A program made the translations under genes and the position numbers. A stretch of DNA of 64,000 nucleotides from Paracoccus sp. SMMA_5_TC (GTDB taxonomy: Bacteria; Pseudomonadota; Alphaproteobacteria; Rhodobacterales; Rhodobacteraceae): contig NZ_CP102355.1 in NCBI RefSeq assembly GCF_009696685.2, positions 744,001 to 808,000 on the forward strand, in the 5' to 3' direction. The notes below the pieces were generated by a model. The model saw only the letters and a list, made by a program, of their open reading frames with translations, was not told the DNA's origin and searched no databases. Positions 27,374 through 36,475 of this stretch are shown here, piece after piece; positions within the stretch are counted from its first letter, which is position 1, and every line of letters starts with the position of its first letter.

Positions 27374-28044
27374 GGCGGCGCGGCCCGATCAAGGAAATAG
27401 CCGATGCCGCGCGCCGTGCGCACGGTCAGCCCGGCCGGGGCCAGCCGCTTGCGCAGGCGGCTGACATATTGTTCGATGGCATTGGCGCTGAGCTCGTCCT
27501 CGAGCGAGGTCAGCGATTGCACGATCGCCTCGCGCGCCACCACCTTGCCCGCGCGCATCACCAGCAGTTCCAGCAACCCGCGTTCGCGCGCCGGCAGGTC
27601 CAGCGGTTGCCCGGCCAGGAAAAAGCTGCGCGCCGTCTGGTCCAGCACCAGATCGCCGAAACTGACGGTCGAGTTGCGCAAGCCCGCCTGCCGGCGCAGC
27701 AGCGAACGGATCCGGGCCTCGAACTCGCCGATGTCGAAGGGCTTGATCAGATAGTCGTCGGCGCCCAGATCCAGCCCGCGCACCCGTTCCTCGGGTGCGC
27801 CGCGCGCGGTCAGGATCATGACCGCCGCCGGATTGCGCCGGGCGCGCATGGCGCGCAGCACCTCAAGCCCGTCCATCTGCGGCAGGTTCAGGTCCAGGAT
27901 CACCAGATCAAAGCTTTCCGCCGCCGCCAGCGCCTCGGCCGAGGCGCCGTCATGGACCACGTCCAGCGCATAGCCCGCCTGCCGCAGCAGGCTGGCCAGC
28001 CCCTCGGCCAGCGACAGGTTGTCCTCGACCAGCAGGATGCGCAT
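27370..28044 (-). CDS. tctD: TctD-like OmpR-family response regulator
   Basis: 224 residues. Receiver with acidic pair EDN at 7-9, phospho-acceptor Asp51 (LVILDLNLPQMDG) and Lys101 (LIKPFDIGEFEARI); C-terminal winged helix with LPARERGLLELL and ANAIEQYVSRLRKRL. Translationally coupled to the kinase. The 78-base divergent gap to the binding-protein gene probably carries both promoters. The expected role is activation of the tct transport genes in the presence of tricarboxylates. Confidence 0.87.
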   Translation of the reverse strand: MRILLVEDNLSLAEGLASLLRQAGYALDVVHDGASAEALAAAESFDLVILDLNLPQMDGLEVLRAMRARRNPAAVMILTARGAPEERVRGLDLGADDYLIKPFDIGEFEARIRSLLRRQAGLRNSTVSFGDLVLDQTARSFFLAGQPLDLPARERGLLELLVMRAGKVVAREAIVQSLTSLEDELSANAIEQYVSRLRKRLAPAGLTVRTARGIGYFLDRAAPP

Positions 28045-28122
28045 GATGTCCTCCCTTGCGGCGCAGGTTAGCCAGCGGCAGCGCTATTGTGAACGGGCCT
28101 CGGCTTTGGCAGGCTGGCGCGC

Positions 28123-29199
28123 ATGATGCTGCTGCGCCGACTACCCTGCCTGATCGCCGCCCTGGTTCTGGGCGCGGGCGCGCTGTCGGCGCAGGTCAGC
28201 GAATTTCCCGCCCCGCAGGGTGGGACGCGGGTGCTGTCGATCTATTCCTCGCTGGACGACGATCTGGCCGCGCCGTTGATCGCCGCCTTCCAGGCCGAAT
28301 ATCCGCAGATCACGGTGCATTATGAAAACCTGCTGACCACCGAATTGCACGACCGTATCGTTGCCGAAACCCTGGCCGGCGGCGGCACGGCGGACCTGGC
28401 ATTTTCCTCGGCCATGGACCTGCAGGTCAAGCTGGCAAACGACGGCTTTGCCCAAAGCGTGCGCACGCCCCAGACCGACGACTGGCCAGCCTGGGCCAAC
28501 TGGCGCGACACCGCCTATGCGCTGACCTTCGAGCCGGCGGTCTTTGCCTATCACAAGCCCAGTTTCGCCGGGCGCGAGCCGCCGGCGACCCGCGCCGACC
28601 TGATGCGCTGGTTGGCCGATCACCCCGATCAGGCGAAGGGCCGTATCGGTACCTATGATGTGGCGCGATCGGGCGTTGGCTATCTGTTCCTGGCCCGCGA
28701 TCAGGAACTGTATCCGGCGATCTGGTCGGTGGTCGCGGCCATGGGCCGGGCGGGGGTGCAGCAATTCGCCACCTCGGCCGAGTTGCTCGAACGCATCGGC
28801 GACGGTCGGCTGGCCCTGGGCTACAACCTCTTGGGATCCTATGCGGCGGAATGGTCGCGCCGCAATCCCGATGTGGGCGTGATCCTGCCGCGCGACTTCA
28901 CCGTGGTGGTGTCGCGGGTGGCTGTGGTGCCGACGGCGGCGCGCGAACCGGACCTTGGCGCGGCATTCCTGGGCTTTCTGATGTCCGCGCCCGGTCAGCG
29001 GCTGCTGTCACAGACGCTGCGCCTGTCGGCCGTCAGCCTCGAGGTCGCCGGCCAGTCCGATCCAGCCGGCGGCATGCAGGACCTGGCCGGGCTGCGGCTG
29101 AAGCCGGTGCCGGTCAGCCCCGGGCTGCTGGCCTATCTGGACCAGGCGACGCGGGCGCGGCTGTTGGCGCGCTGGAACCGGGCCCTGGCCGGCCGCTAA
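28123..29199 (+). CDS. ABC-type extracellular solute-binding protein (Fe(III)/AfuA-like fold)
   Basis: 358 residues with a signal peptide (hydrophobic core LIAALVLGAGAL, likely cleavage after LSA at residue 23). The mature protein has a type II periplasmic-binding layout: VLSIYSSLDDDLAAPLIAAFQ, ADLAFSSAMDLQVKL, and WANWRDTAYALTFEPAVFAYHK. No ABC permease or ATPase genes are adjacent; instead it lies between tctDE and tctCBA. A binding protein in this place is common near TctDE-type systems and may act as a periplasmic signal receptor for the kinase (inference). Confidence 0.83.
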   Translation: MMLLRRLPCLIAALVLGAGALSAQVSEFPAPQGGTRVLSIYSSLDDDLAAPLIAAFQAEYPQITVHYENLLTTELHDRIVAETLAGGGTADLAFSSAMDLQVKLANDGFAQSVRTPQTDDWPAWANWRDTAYALTFEPAVFAYHKPSFAGREPPATRADLMRWLADHPDQAKGRIGTYDVARSGVGYLFLARDQELYPAIWSVVAAMGRAGVQQFATSAELLERIGDGRLALGYNLLGSYAAEWSRRNPDVGVILPRDFTVVVSRVAVVPTAAREPDLGAAFLGFLMSAPGQRLLSQTLRLSAVSLEVAGQSDPAGGMQDLAGLRLKPVPVSPGLLAYLDQATRARLLARWNRALAGR

Positions 29200-29393
29200 G
29201 CCCGCCCCGCAGCGCCGCCCCCCGCCGCAGAATTTCCCCCGACATGTCAGGTCCGCGTCAGCTTTCTGTGCTGGAAATGGCGCAGGGACCGTTACCGGCC
29301 CAAGGAGGAGCGCCCGAGATCCCCCCGATCCGGGCCGAGGACACGATCACAACAAGACCCGGACCGCATTGCCGGTCCCTGCGGAGGAGCATC

Positions 29394-30335
29394 ATGAAAC
29401 ATCTGATTCTGGCCAGCCTGTTCGCCGGCGCCATCGCCCTGCCGGCCATGGCCGATTACACCATCATCGCCCCGGCCAACCCCGGCGGCGGCTGGGACCA
29501 GACCGCCCGCACCATGCAGACGGTGATGCAAGAGGAAGGCATCTCGAAATCGGTGCAGGTCCAGAACGTGCCCGGCGCCGGCGGCACCATCGGCCTGGCG
29601 CAGTTCGCCAGCCAGAACAAGGGCAATCCCGATGCGCTGATCGTCGGCGGCTATGTCATGGTCGGCGCCATCCTGACCAACAATTCGCCCGTCTCGCTGA
29701 AGGATGTGACCCCGATTGCCCGCCTGACCGGCGAATACGAGGCGATCGTGGTGCCGGCCGCTTCGCCGATCAAGGACATTCAGGGGCTGATCGATGCGCT
29801 CAAGGCCGATCCGGGCGCGGTCAGCTGGGCCGGCGGTTCGGCCGGCGGCACCGATCATATCGCGGTCGGGCTGATCGCCAAGGCCGCGGGCGTCGATCCG
29901 ACCAAGATCAACTATATCGCCTATTCCGGCGGCGGCGAGGCGCTGGCCGCGATCCTGGGCAACCAGGTCACCGCCGGCGTGTCGTCGCTGGGCGAATTCG
30001 AGGCCCAGGTCAAGGCCGGCACCCTGCGGCTGCTGGCCACCACCGCCCCCGCCCCGATCGAGGGCGTCGAGGCCCCGACCCTGAAAGAGGCCGGGCTGGA
30101 TGTCGAACTGCAGAACTGGCGCATGGTCGCCGCCGCGCCCGGCCTTAGCGACGAACAAAAGGCCAAGATCAGCGCCGACATCGAAAAGATGGTGAAGTCC
30201 GAGGCCTGGCAGAAGCAGCTGGCCGACAAGGGCTGGATGGACACCTATCTGGCCGGGCCGGAGTTCGACGCCCAGCTTGAGGAAGATGTCGAGGCCACCA
30301 GCGCCATCCTCAAGGACATCGGACTGGTGAAATGA
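29394..30335 (+). CDS. tctC: Tripartite tricarboxylate transporter substrate-binding protein TctC
   Basis: 313 residues. Signal peptide with likely cleavage after AMA at residue 20; mature sequence opens [21 protein letters not shown], the TctC/BugT ligand-loop signature, and has [13 protein letters not shown] and [15 protein letters not shown]. The ATG at 29394 follows GCGGAGGAG, so a long upstream in-frame extension is rejected. It follows the binding-protein gene after 194 bases and overlaps tctB by 4 bases. Delivers tricarboxylates to TctAB from the periplasm. Confidence 0.95.
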   Translation: MKHLILASLFAGAIALPAMADYTIIAPANPGGGWDQTARTMQTVMQEEGISKSVQVQNVPGAGGTIGLAQFASQNKGNPDALIVGGYVMVGAILTNNSPVSLKDVTPIARLTGEYEAIVVPAASPIKDIQGLIDALKADPGAVSWAGGSAGGTDHIAVGLIAKAAGVDPTKINYIAYSGGGEALAAILGNQVTAGVSSLGEFEAQVKAGTLRLLATTAPAPIEGVEAPTLKEAGLDVELQNWRMVAAAPGLSDEQKAKISADIEKMVKSEAWQKQLADKGWMDTYLAGPEFDAQLEEDVEATSAILKDIGLVK

Positions 30336-30826
30336 ACCAGCCGCAACCGCAATCCCGGCGCCGCCCCGATGTGGCGGCGCTGGCCGTGGCGCTGGGGCTG
30401 CTGGCGATCGGCGGGCTGATGCTTTGGGACAGCGCGCGGCTGGCCGATCTGGGCGGCTATTCCGGCGTCGGACCGGCCAGCGTGCCCCGCGTCGTGGGCC
30501 TTGGCCTGATGGCACTGGCGGCCTGGACCGCGCTCGAGGCCTGGCGCGGCGAGTTTCCCGAACGCCCGGCGCAAGACCCGGTGCCGGTGCTGTGGATCGT
30601 CGCCGGGCTGGCGCTGCAACTGATGCTGCTGAAGCTGGCGGGGTTCTCGATCGCCACCGGCATCCTGTTCGCGCTGACCGCGCGCGCCTTTGGCAAGCGC
30701 AACCTGGCACTGACCCTGCCCTTGGGCATCCTTTTCGCCTTTGCGGTCTGGGTGGTGTTCTCGCAACTGCTGATGCTGCATCTGCCCGCAGGGCCGCTCG
30801 AGCAGCTGTTCTTTGCCGGGGGCTAG
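30332..30826 (+). CDS. tctB: Tripartite tricarboxylate transporter small membrane subunit TctB
   Basis: 164 residues with four hydrophobic helices (about 12-32, 50-63, 83-105, 127-145) and the family segment GPASVPRVVGLGLMALA. TctB is poorly conserved, so the call leans on size, topology and position between tctC (4-base overlap) and tctA (3-base gap). Inner membrane. Confidence 0.93.
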   Translation: MNQPQPQSRRRPDVAALAVALGLLAIGGLMLWDSARLADLGGYSGVGPASVPRVVGLGLMALAAWTALEAWRGEFPERPAQDPVPVLWIVAGLALQLMLLKLAGFSIATGILFALTARAFGKRNLALTLPLGILFAFAVWVVFSQLLMLHLPAGPLEQLFFAGG

Positions 30827-30829
30827 GTC

Positions 30830-32347
30830 ATGGGCGCAGTGGATTTCCTGATGCAGGGCCTGGCCACCGCGGCCGAGCCGATGATGCTGCTTTATGCGCT
30901 GATCGGGGTGACGCTGGGCACCGCGGTCGGGGTTCTGCCCGGCATCGGCCCGGCGCTGACGGTGGCGCTGCTGTTGCCGGTGACCTACCGGCTGGACCCG
31001 GCCGGCTCGCTCATCATGTTCGCCGGCATCTATTACGGCGGCATGTATGGCGGCTCGACCACCTCGATCCTGCTGAACACGCCGGGCGAAAGCGCCTCGA
31101 TCATCACCGCGCTGGAAGGCAACAAGATGGCCCGCAAGGGCCGCGGCGGCCCGGCACTGGCGACGGCGGCCATCGGCAGTTTCGTGGCCGGGCTGATCGC
31201 CACCTTGCTGCTGGCGTTCCTGGCGCCCTGGATCGTGCGGGTCGCGCTGGTCTTTGGCCCGCGCGAATATTTCGCGCTGATGGTGCTGGCCTTCGTCACC
31301 GTCTCTGCCGCCTTCGGCGATTCGGCGCTGCGCGGGTTGACATCGTTGTTCCTGGGGCTGGCGCTGGCCTGCGTGGGCATCGACCAGCTTTCGGGCCAGG
31401 CGCGGCTGTCCTTTGGCGTGCCCGATCTGCTGGACGGGATCGAGGTGACGACCATGGCCGTCGCCATGTTCGCCGTGGGCGAGGCGCTGTTCATCGCCGG
31501 CCAGCGCGGTGCGCCCGAGGGCGAGGTGACGGCGGTCAAGGGCTCGGTCTGGATGACCCGCCGCGACTGGGCGCGGTCGTGGAAGCCCTGGCTGCGCGGC
31601 ACCGCCATCGGCTTTCCCATCGGCGCCATGCCGGCGGGCGGCGCCGAAATCGGCACCTTCCTGTCCTATGCCACTGAAAAGAAGCTGAGCCAGCACCCCG
31701 AGGAGTTCGGCCATGGCGCCATCGAGGGCGTCGCCGGACCCGAGGCCGCCAACAACGCCAGCGCCGCCGGCACGCTGGTGCCGCTGTTGACGTTGGGGCT
31801 GCCGACATCCGCCACTGCGGCGATCATGCTGGCAGGGTTCCAGCAGTTCGGCCTGCAACCGGGGCCGCTGCTGTTTGCCACCAACCCCACCCTGGTCTGG
31901 GGGCTGATCGCTTCGCTGCTGATCGCCAATGCCATGCTGCTGGTGCTGAACCTGCCGCTGATCGGGTTGTGGGTGAAGCTGCTCACGGTGCCCAAGCCCT
32001 GGCTTTATGCCGGCATCCTGCTGTTCGCGACCCTGGGCACCATCGGCGCCAATCCTTCGGCCTTTGAACTGGGGATGCTGCTGGGCTTTGGCGTCTTGGG
32101 CTATGGGATGCGGCTTTTCGGCTATCCGATCGCGCCGATCGTCGTCGGGCTGATCCTGGGGCCAATGGCCGAACAGCAGCTGCGCCGGGCCTTGTCGATC
32201 AGCCAGGGCGACTGGACCACCCTGGTGCAATCGCCGCTGGCGGCAGCATTGCTGGGTCTGGCGGCGCTGGCGCTGATCGTGCCGCTGATCCTGCGCGCCC
32301 GCGGCAAGGGCGAGGTGCTGAGCCAACTGGCCGGCGACGAGGACTGA
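30830..32347 (+). CDS. tctA: Tripartite tricarboxylate transporter large permease TctA
   Basis: 505 residues, about 11-12 helices. Family signatures: [42 protein letters not shown] and the second repeat [23 protein letters not shown]. It closes the tctCBA operon and is followed by a strong terminator hairpin at 32370. Sodium- or proton-coupled uptake of tricarboxylates through the inner membrane is the family role. Confidence 0.96.
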   Translation: MGAVDFLMQGLATAAEPMMLLYALIGVTLGTAVGVLPGIGPALTVALLLPVTYRLDPAGSLIMFAGIYYGGMYGGSTTSILLNTPGESASIITALEGNKMARKGRGGPALATAAIGSFVAGLIATLLLAFLAPWIVRVALVFGPREYFALMVLAFVTVSAAFGDSALRGLTSLFLGLALACVGIDQLSGQARLSFGVPDLLDGIEVTTMAVAMFAVGEALFIAGQRGAPEGEVTAVKGSVWMTRRDWARSWKPWLRGTAIGFPIGAMPAGGAEIGTFLSYATEKKLSQHPEEFGHGAIEGVAGPEAANNASAAGTLVPLLTLGLPTSATAAIMLAGFQQFGLQPGPLLFATNPTLVWGLIASLLIANAMLLVLNLPLIGLWVKLLTVPKPWLYAGILLFATLGTIGANPSAFELGMLLGFGVLGYGMRLFGYPIAPIVVGLILGPMAEQQLRRALSISQGDWTTLVQSPLAAALLGLAALALIVPLILRARGKGEVLSQLAGDED

Positions 32348-32369
32348 GCCGACCCGACCCGCCACCTGC

Positions 32370-32398
32370 GGCCGCCATGTCCCCGGGGCATGGCGGCC
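32370..32398 (+). terminator. Terminator hairpin after tctA
   Basis: Perfect 10-bp stem GGCCGCCATG / CATGGCGGCC with a 9-base loop, 22 bases after the tctA stop, followed by only two T's. Likely ends tctCBA transcription. Confidence 0.65.
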
Positions 32399-32494
32399 TT
32401 GCCATCTTTGGCGGTTGTGCGGCGGCCACCTGTTACCAGATTCAGGGCAGAAGAAAGGGGCCGGATCGCCCGGCCCGAAGCCAAGGAACCTGCC

Positions 32495-32650
32495 ATGACC
32501 CGCGCCTATCGCCGCATCGTTTCGACCATCGGCCTGATGCAGTCCGCCATTGCCGCCGCCGCGGCCACCCGCGCCCACCGCATGCCGCGCCGCGACGATC
32601 TGGCCCGGCTGGGCATCGACGCCGAGCGTTTCGCCAGCATCCGCCTGTAA
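32495..32650 (+). CDS. Small basic protein (DUF1127-like ending)
   Basis: 51 residues, starting at an ATG with AAGGAACC upstream. Arg-rich, with the C-terminal segment RRDDLARLGIDAERFASIRL resembling the end of DUF1127/YjiS-like proteins, small basic factors that in alphaproteobacteria are tied to RNA turnover and phosphate or carbon responses. The resemblance is short and weak. Convergent with the PpiC-type gene 13 bases away. Confidence 0.5.
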   Translation: MTRAYRRIVSTIGLMQSAIAAAAATRAHRMPRRDDLARLGIDAERFASIRL

Positions 32651-32663
32651 ACATTCGGCCGGT

Positions 32664-33476
32664 TCAGGCGGCGGCAGGGGCCATCTGCACGCCGCTGATT
32701 TCGGCTGTCGCCACCAACCCGGCCACGAATTGCCGGCTGGCCGCAACCCAGGCCGCCTTTTCCCGCGCCGCGCGCAATTGCGGCAGCACGGCGGCAAAGG
32801 GCAGAACCTCGCCCGCAGCCCGCGCATCCAGCCGGATCAGGTGCAGCCCGTAGCGGGTTTCGACCGGCTGGGAAATCTCGCCCTCGGTCAGGCTGGCCAG
32901 GGCCGCCTCGAATTCCGGCACCGTATCGCCCGAGGACAGTTGCCCCAGCAGCCCGCCCTGGCTGCGGGACGAACAGGCGCTGTGTCGCGCCGCCAGTTGC
33001 GCCCAGCGCCCGGGATCCTTTCGCAACTCCTCCAACACCCGCATCGCCGCCGCGCGCGCGCGCTGCTGGGCAGCGGCATCGTCGGGTGCGGCCGCGAACA
33101 GGATATGCGCGGCCTCGTAAAGCGCGGGGGCGCGAAAGCGCTCGGGATGGGCCTGGTAATGCGCCAGCAGCGCCGCCTCGTCCACGGGTTCGGGAATCAC
33201 CGCCTGTTCCAGCAATTGCCGGATCAATGCCTCGTCCTCGGTTTCCCATTGCCCGGGTGCAAGTTCGGCGGGCTCGGGCGCGATGCCGCGCGCCCGGGCC
33301 TGTTGCAAAAGGATCTCGCGCAGCACCAGGGCGCGGGCCGCCGCGCGCCAGGCCAGGCCCGGCTTGCCCGGCGGCGCGGGATGGTTCTGCGCCTCGGCGG
33401 CGATGCGTTCGGGGGCGATGGCGATGCCATTGACGCTGACCGGCGGCAGCAGCGGTTGCGGGGTCTGCATGGTCAT
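32664..33476 (-). CDS. Parvulin-type peptidyl-prolyl isomerase (NifM/PpiC-like), nar operon
   Basis: 270 residues without a signal peptide, so cytoplasmic. The parvulin core spans about 118-225: ALYEAAHILFAA, QGGLLGQLSSGDTVPEFEAAL and GEISQPVETRYGLHLIRLD. It overlaps narI by 4 bases and is the last gene of the nar operon. PPIases at this place occur in other nar clusters and probably help fold or mature the nitrate reductase, much as NifM does for nitrogenase Fe protein (inference). Confidence 0.87.
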   Translation of the reverse strand: MTMQTPQPLLPPVSVNGIAIAPERIAAEAQNHPAPPGKPGLAWRAAARALVLREILLQQARARGIAPEPAELAPGQWETEDEALIRQLLEQAVIPEPVDEAALLAHYQAHPERFRAPALYEAAHILFAAAPDDAAAQQRARAAAMRVLEELRKDPGRWAQLAARHSACSSRSQGGLLGQLSSGDTVPEFEAALASLTEGEISQPVETRYGLHLIRLDARAAGEVLPFAAVLPQLRAAREKAAWVAASRQFVAGLVATAEISGVQMAPAAA

Positions 33477-34261
33477 TCCCCCGGGCCGCGCGTCAGCGCC
33501 AGATCATGGGCCGCGACCCGCTGCGCCAGCGCCTCGCGCGCCGCCACGTCCCCCGGCAGCGGGTTCAGACCCACCCCGGCCCTGGCCCCGCGCTTGCTGC
33601 GCACGATCTGATAGCCGGGCCGCCACAGATAGCGCAGCGGCGCCGACAGCATGTGCACCAGCCGGGTAAAGGGAAACAGCAGGAAGATGGTCAGACCCAG
33701 CACCAGATGCAGCTTGAATATCCAGTGCACGCCCTGAAGATGCCCGGCCGGATCGGGACCGAAATAGGCGATCGCCTGCGCCCAGTTCATCAGCCGGATC
33801 ATCTCGTGCCCGTCCAGATGCCCGGCGGAAACCGGAATGGTCAGAAGCCCCAGCACCAGCTGGACCATCAGCAGGATCAGGATGCCGGTATCGGCCAGGG
33901 TGGAATTGGCGCGGATGCGCGGATCGACCAGACGGCGATGCAGCAGGATCGCCCCGCCCACCAGCGCCATCAACCCGGCAATGCCACCTGCTGTCATCGC
34001 CAGGATCTGCTTGGCCCCATGGCTGATGCCCAGCGCATCGAATACCGCGACCGGCGTCAGCAGGCCGACCAGATGGCCGAACAGGATGAACAGCACGCCG
34101 ACATGGAACAGGACCGAACCCAGCACGAACTGGCGGCGGCGCAGCAGCTGGCTCGAGGACGATTTCCAGCTGAACGGCGCCAGCTCATAGCGCAGGACCG
34201 AGCCCAGCACCATGACGGCGATGGCGATATAGGGAAATACGCCGAACAGGAAATGATGCAT
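33473..34261 (-). CDS. narI: Respiratory nitrate reductase gamma subunit NarI
   Basis: 262-residue di-haem b membrane subunit that takes electrons from quinol and passes them to NarH. Haem-ligand histidines are at 53 and 63 (LFHVGVLFILFGHLVG) and at 185 and 203 (KLHLVLGL, LVHML), with the 18-residue spacing known from E. coli NarI. The ATG at 34261 follows a near-perfect AAGGAGGATCAG site, so longer starts within narJ were rejected. Five membrane helices; 10 bases after narJ. Confidence 0.95.
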   Translation of the reverse strand: MHHFLFGVFPYIAIAVMVLGSVLRYELAPFSWKSSSSQLLRRRQFVLGSVLFHVGVLFILFGHLVGLLTPVAVFDALGISHGAKQILAMTAGGIAGLMALVGGAILLHRRLVDPRIRANSTLADTGILILLMVQLVLGLLTIPVSAGHLDGHEMIRLMNWAQAIAYFGPDPAGHLQGVHWIFKLHLVLGLTIFLLFPFTRLVHMLSAPLRYLWRPGYQIVRSKRGARAGVGLNPLPGDVAAREALAQRVAAHDLALTRGPGE

Positions 34262-34271
34262 CTGATCCTCC

Positions 34272-34958
34272 TTAGCGGGCGGGGGTGGACGGGGTGTCGA
34301 TGCGGGCCAGCAGGTCGCGGCTGACCGGGCAACCGGCGTTCGGATCGGGGCCGAAGGTGACCTGTGCCTCGGCCCAGGCGGCATCCAGCGCAGCGAGATC
34401 CTCGGGGTCGTCGTCAGGCTCTGCCAAGAGCGGCGCCACCTCGGGGGTGTCGGGATCGGCCTCGGCCAGGGCCACCAGGGCCTCGAACACCGCCGCATAG
34501 GGCGAATGGCGCCGGGTCAACCGTTCGGCCAGCGCCAGCAGGATGTGACCGGCGCCTTGCAGGATGTCGCGCGCCTCGGCCAGGGGGCGCTGGGACAGGT
34601 ATTCCAGCAGCACCGGCAGATGGTCGGGCAGTTCCGGCCCGGTCAGGTCGAAGCCGCCGGCGCGATAGGTTTCCAAGAGGTCGACCATCGCGCCGCCGCG
34701 GTCGCGGCTTTCGCCATGGACATGCTCGAACAGGTTCAGCGACAGCGTGCGCGACCGGTCGAACAGCAGCACATAGCGTTCCTGCAGATCGACCAGATCA
34801 TCCTGGCGCAACTGCGCCAGCAGCGGCTCGAGCGCGGCGAGCCGACGCGGGCCGATCAGGCCTTCGGCCCGCAGGACCGCGTCGATCGCGTCGGCGGCCG
34901 CCTGAAGCTCGACCGAGGGATAGCCCAGCAGCGCCGACATTGCCTTGAACGTCCTCAT
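34272..34958 (-). CDS. narJ: Nitrate reductase molybdenum-cofactor assembly chaperone NarJ
   Basis: 228 residues, the usual all-helical TorD/NarJ-type chaperone that binds the NarG N-terminus before cofactor insertion and membrane attachment. Typical opening MRTFKAMSALLGYPSVELQ and the LNLFEHVHGESRDRGGAMVDL signature are present. Starts inside the narH stop (4-base overlap). Cytoplasmic. Confidence 0.95.
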   Translation of the reverse strand: MRTFKAMSALLGYPSVELQAAADAIDAVLRAEGLIGPRRLAALEPLLAQLRQDDLVDLQERYVLLFDRSRTLSLNLFEHVHGESRDRGGAMVDLLETYRAGGFDLTGPELPDHLPVLLEYLSQRPLAEARDILQGAGHILLALAERLTRRHSPYAAVFEALVALAEADPDTPEVAPLLAEPDDDPEDLAALDAAWAEAQVTFGPDPNAGCPVSRDLLARIDTPSTPAR

Positions 34959-36475
34959 GCGATGAACTCCTGCGGGCTGCGGAACTTCTTGCCGGAAAAC
35001 AGCTTGGCGGTGCTGTGCCCGGACGAGCAGCCGTTGCCGTCGGTAAAGCCGCAGCCGCCGCGCAGGTCATAGGCGTCCTCGACCAGTTCGCGGTGGGTGG
35101 TGGGGATGACAAAACGATCCTCGTAATTGGCGATGGCCAGCAGCTGATACATCTCGTCGATCTGCTGCGGCGTCAGGCCGACGCGCTTGGCCACGCCCAG
35201 GTTCACAACCCCGTCGACGGTTTTCGAGCGCATGAAGCTGCGCATGGCCAGCATCCGTTCCAGCGCCGCCGCCACCGGCACCTCGTCGCCGGCGGTCAGC
35301 ATGTTGGCCAGATAGCGCAGGGGAATGCGCAGGCTGCGGACATCGGGCATGTCGTCCTGGGCGGCGATGCGGCCGGCCTCGGCCGCGTTCTGGATCGGCG
35401 ACAGCGGCGGCACATACCAGACCATCGGCAGGGTGCGGTATTCGGGATGCAGCGGGAAGGCGATCTTCCATTCCATCGCCATCTTCCAGATCGGGCTGTT
35501 CTGCGCGCCGCGGATCCAGTCCTCGGGGATGCCTTCGGCGCGGGCGGCCGCGATGACCTGCGGATCATGCGGGTCCAGGAACACCCCCAGCTGCGCCTGA
35601 TACAGCGTGCGTTCGGATTCGACCGCCGCCGCCTCGGCGATGCGGTCGGCGTCGTAAAGCATCACCCCCAGATAGCGGATGCGGCCGACGCAGGTTTCCG
35701 AACAGACCGTGGGCTGGCCGCTTTCCAGCCGCGGATAGCACAGGATGCATTTTTCCGATTTGCCGGTGGACCAGTTGTAATAGATCTTCTTGTAGGGGCA
35801 GCCCGACACGCACATCCGCCAGCCCCGGCATTTTTCCTGGTCGATCAGCACCACGCCGTCGTCCTCGCGCTTGTAGATCGCCCCCGAGGGGCACGAGGCG
35901 ACGCAGGCCGGGTTCAGGCAGTGTTCGCACAGCCGCGGCAGATACATCATGAAGGTGTTTTCGTATTCGCCGTAGATGTCCTTCTGCACGCCCTCGAAGT
36001 TGTAATCCTGGCTGCGCTTGGCGAATTCGCCGCCCAGGATCTCTTCCCAGTTCGGGCCCCATTCGATCTTTTCCATCCGCTCGCCGCTGATCTTCGAGCG
36101 CGGCCGCGCGGTCGGGAAGGCCTGCATCTCGGGCGCGGATTTCAGGTGGTCATAGTCGAAATCGAAGGGCTCGTAGAAATCGTCGATCTCGGGCAGGTCG
36201 GGGTTGGCGAAGATATTGGCCAGGATGCGCCATTTGCCGCCCTGACGCGGTTGCAGATGGCCGGCGCGGTTGCGGCTCCAGCCGCCCTTCCAGCGCTTCT
36301 GGTTTTCCCAGTCCTTGGGATAGCCGATGCCGGGCTTGGTCTCGACGTTGTTGAACCAGGCGTATTCGACCCCCTCGCGCGAGGTCCAGACGTTCTTGCA
36401 GGTGACCGAACAGGTGTGACAGCCGATGCACTTGTCCAGGTTCAGCACCATGCCGATTTGCGCACGCACTTTCAT
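34955..36475 (-). CDS. narH: Respiratory nitrate reductase beta subunit NarH
   Basis: 506 residues, iron-sulfur electron-transfer subunit. The first cluster motif is CIGCHTCSVTC at residues 16-26; the next groups are CEHCLNPACVASCP, CRGWRMCVSGCP and CILCYPR...CSETC. The Trp replacing one Cys in CRGWRMC is the normal feature that makes one cluster [3Fe-4S]. Overlaps narG and narJ by 4 bases each. Cytoplasmic side of the inner membrane, in the NarGHI complex. Confidence 0.97.
   Translation of the reverse strand: MKVRAQIGMVLNLDKCIGCHTCSVTCKNVWTSREGVEYAWFNNVETKPGIGYPKDWENQKRWKGGWSRNRAGHLQPRQGGKWRILANIFANPDLPEIDDFYEPFDFDYDHLKSAPEMQAFPTARPRSKISGERMEKIEWGPNWEEILGGEFAKRSQDYNFEGVQKDIYGEYENTFMMYLPRLCEHCLNPACVASCPSGAIYKREDDGVVLIDQEKCRGWRMCVSGCPYKKIYYNWSTGKSEKCILCYPRLESGQPTVCSETCVGRIRYLGVMLYDADRIAEAAAVESERTLYQAQLGVFLDPHDPQVIAAARAEGIPEDWIRGAQNSPIWKMAMEWKIAFPLHPEYRTLPMVWYVPPLSPIQNAAEAGRIAAQDDMPDVRSLRIPLRYLANMLTAGDEVPVAAALERMLAMRSFMRSKTVDGVVNLGVAKRVGLTPQQIDEMYQLLAIANYEDRFVIPTTHRELVEDAYDLRGGCGFTDGNGCSSGHSTAKLFSGKKFRSPQEFIA

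Noticed and set aside
30245..32827. 860-codon minus-strand frame opposite tctBA
   Set aside because: No domain, extreme Gln/His/Arg content; tctA and tctB on the plus strand explain the region.
33473..34498. Longer NarI with 79 extra N-terminal residues
   Set aside because: The extension is the narJ gene in another frame; a strong ribosome site precedes 34261.
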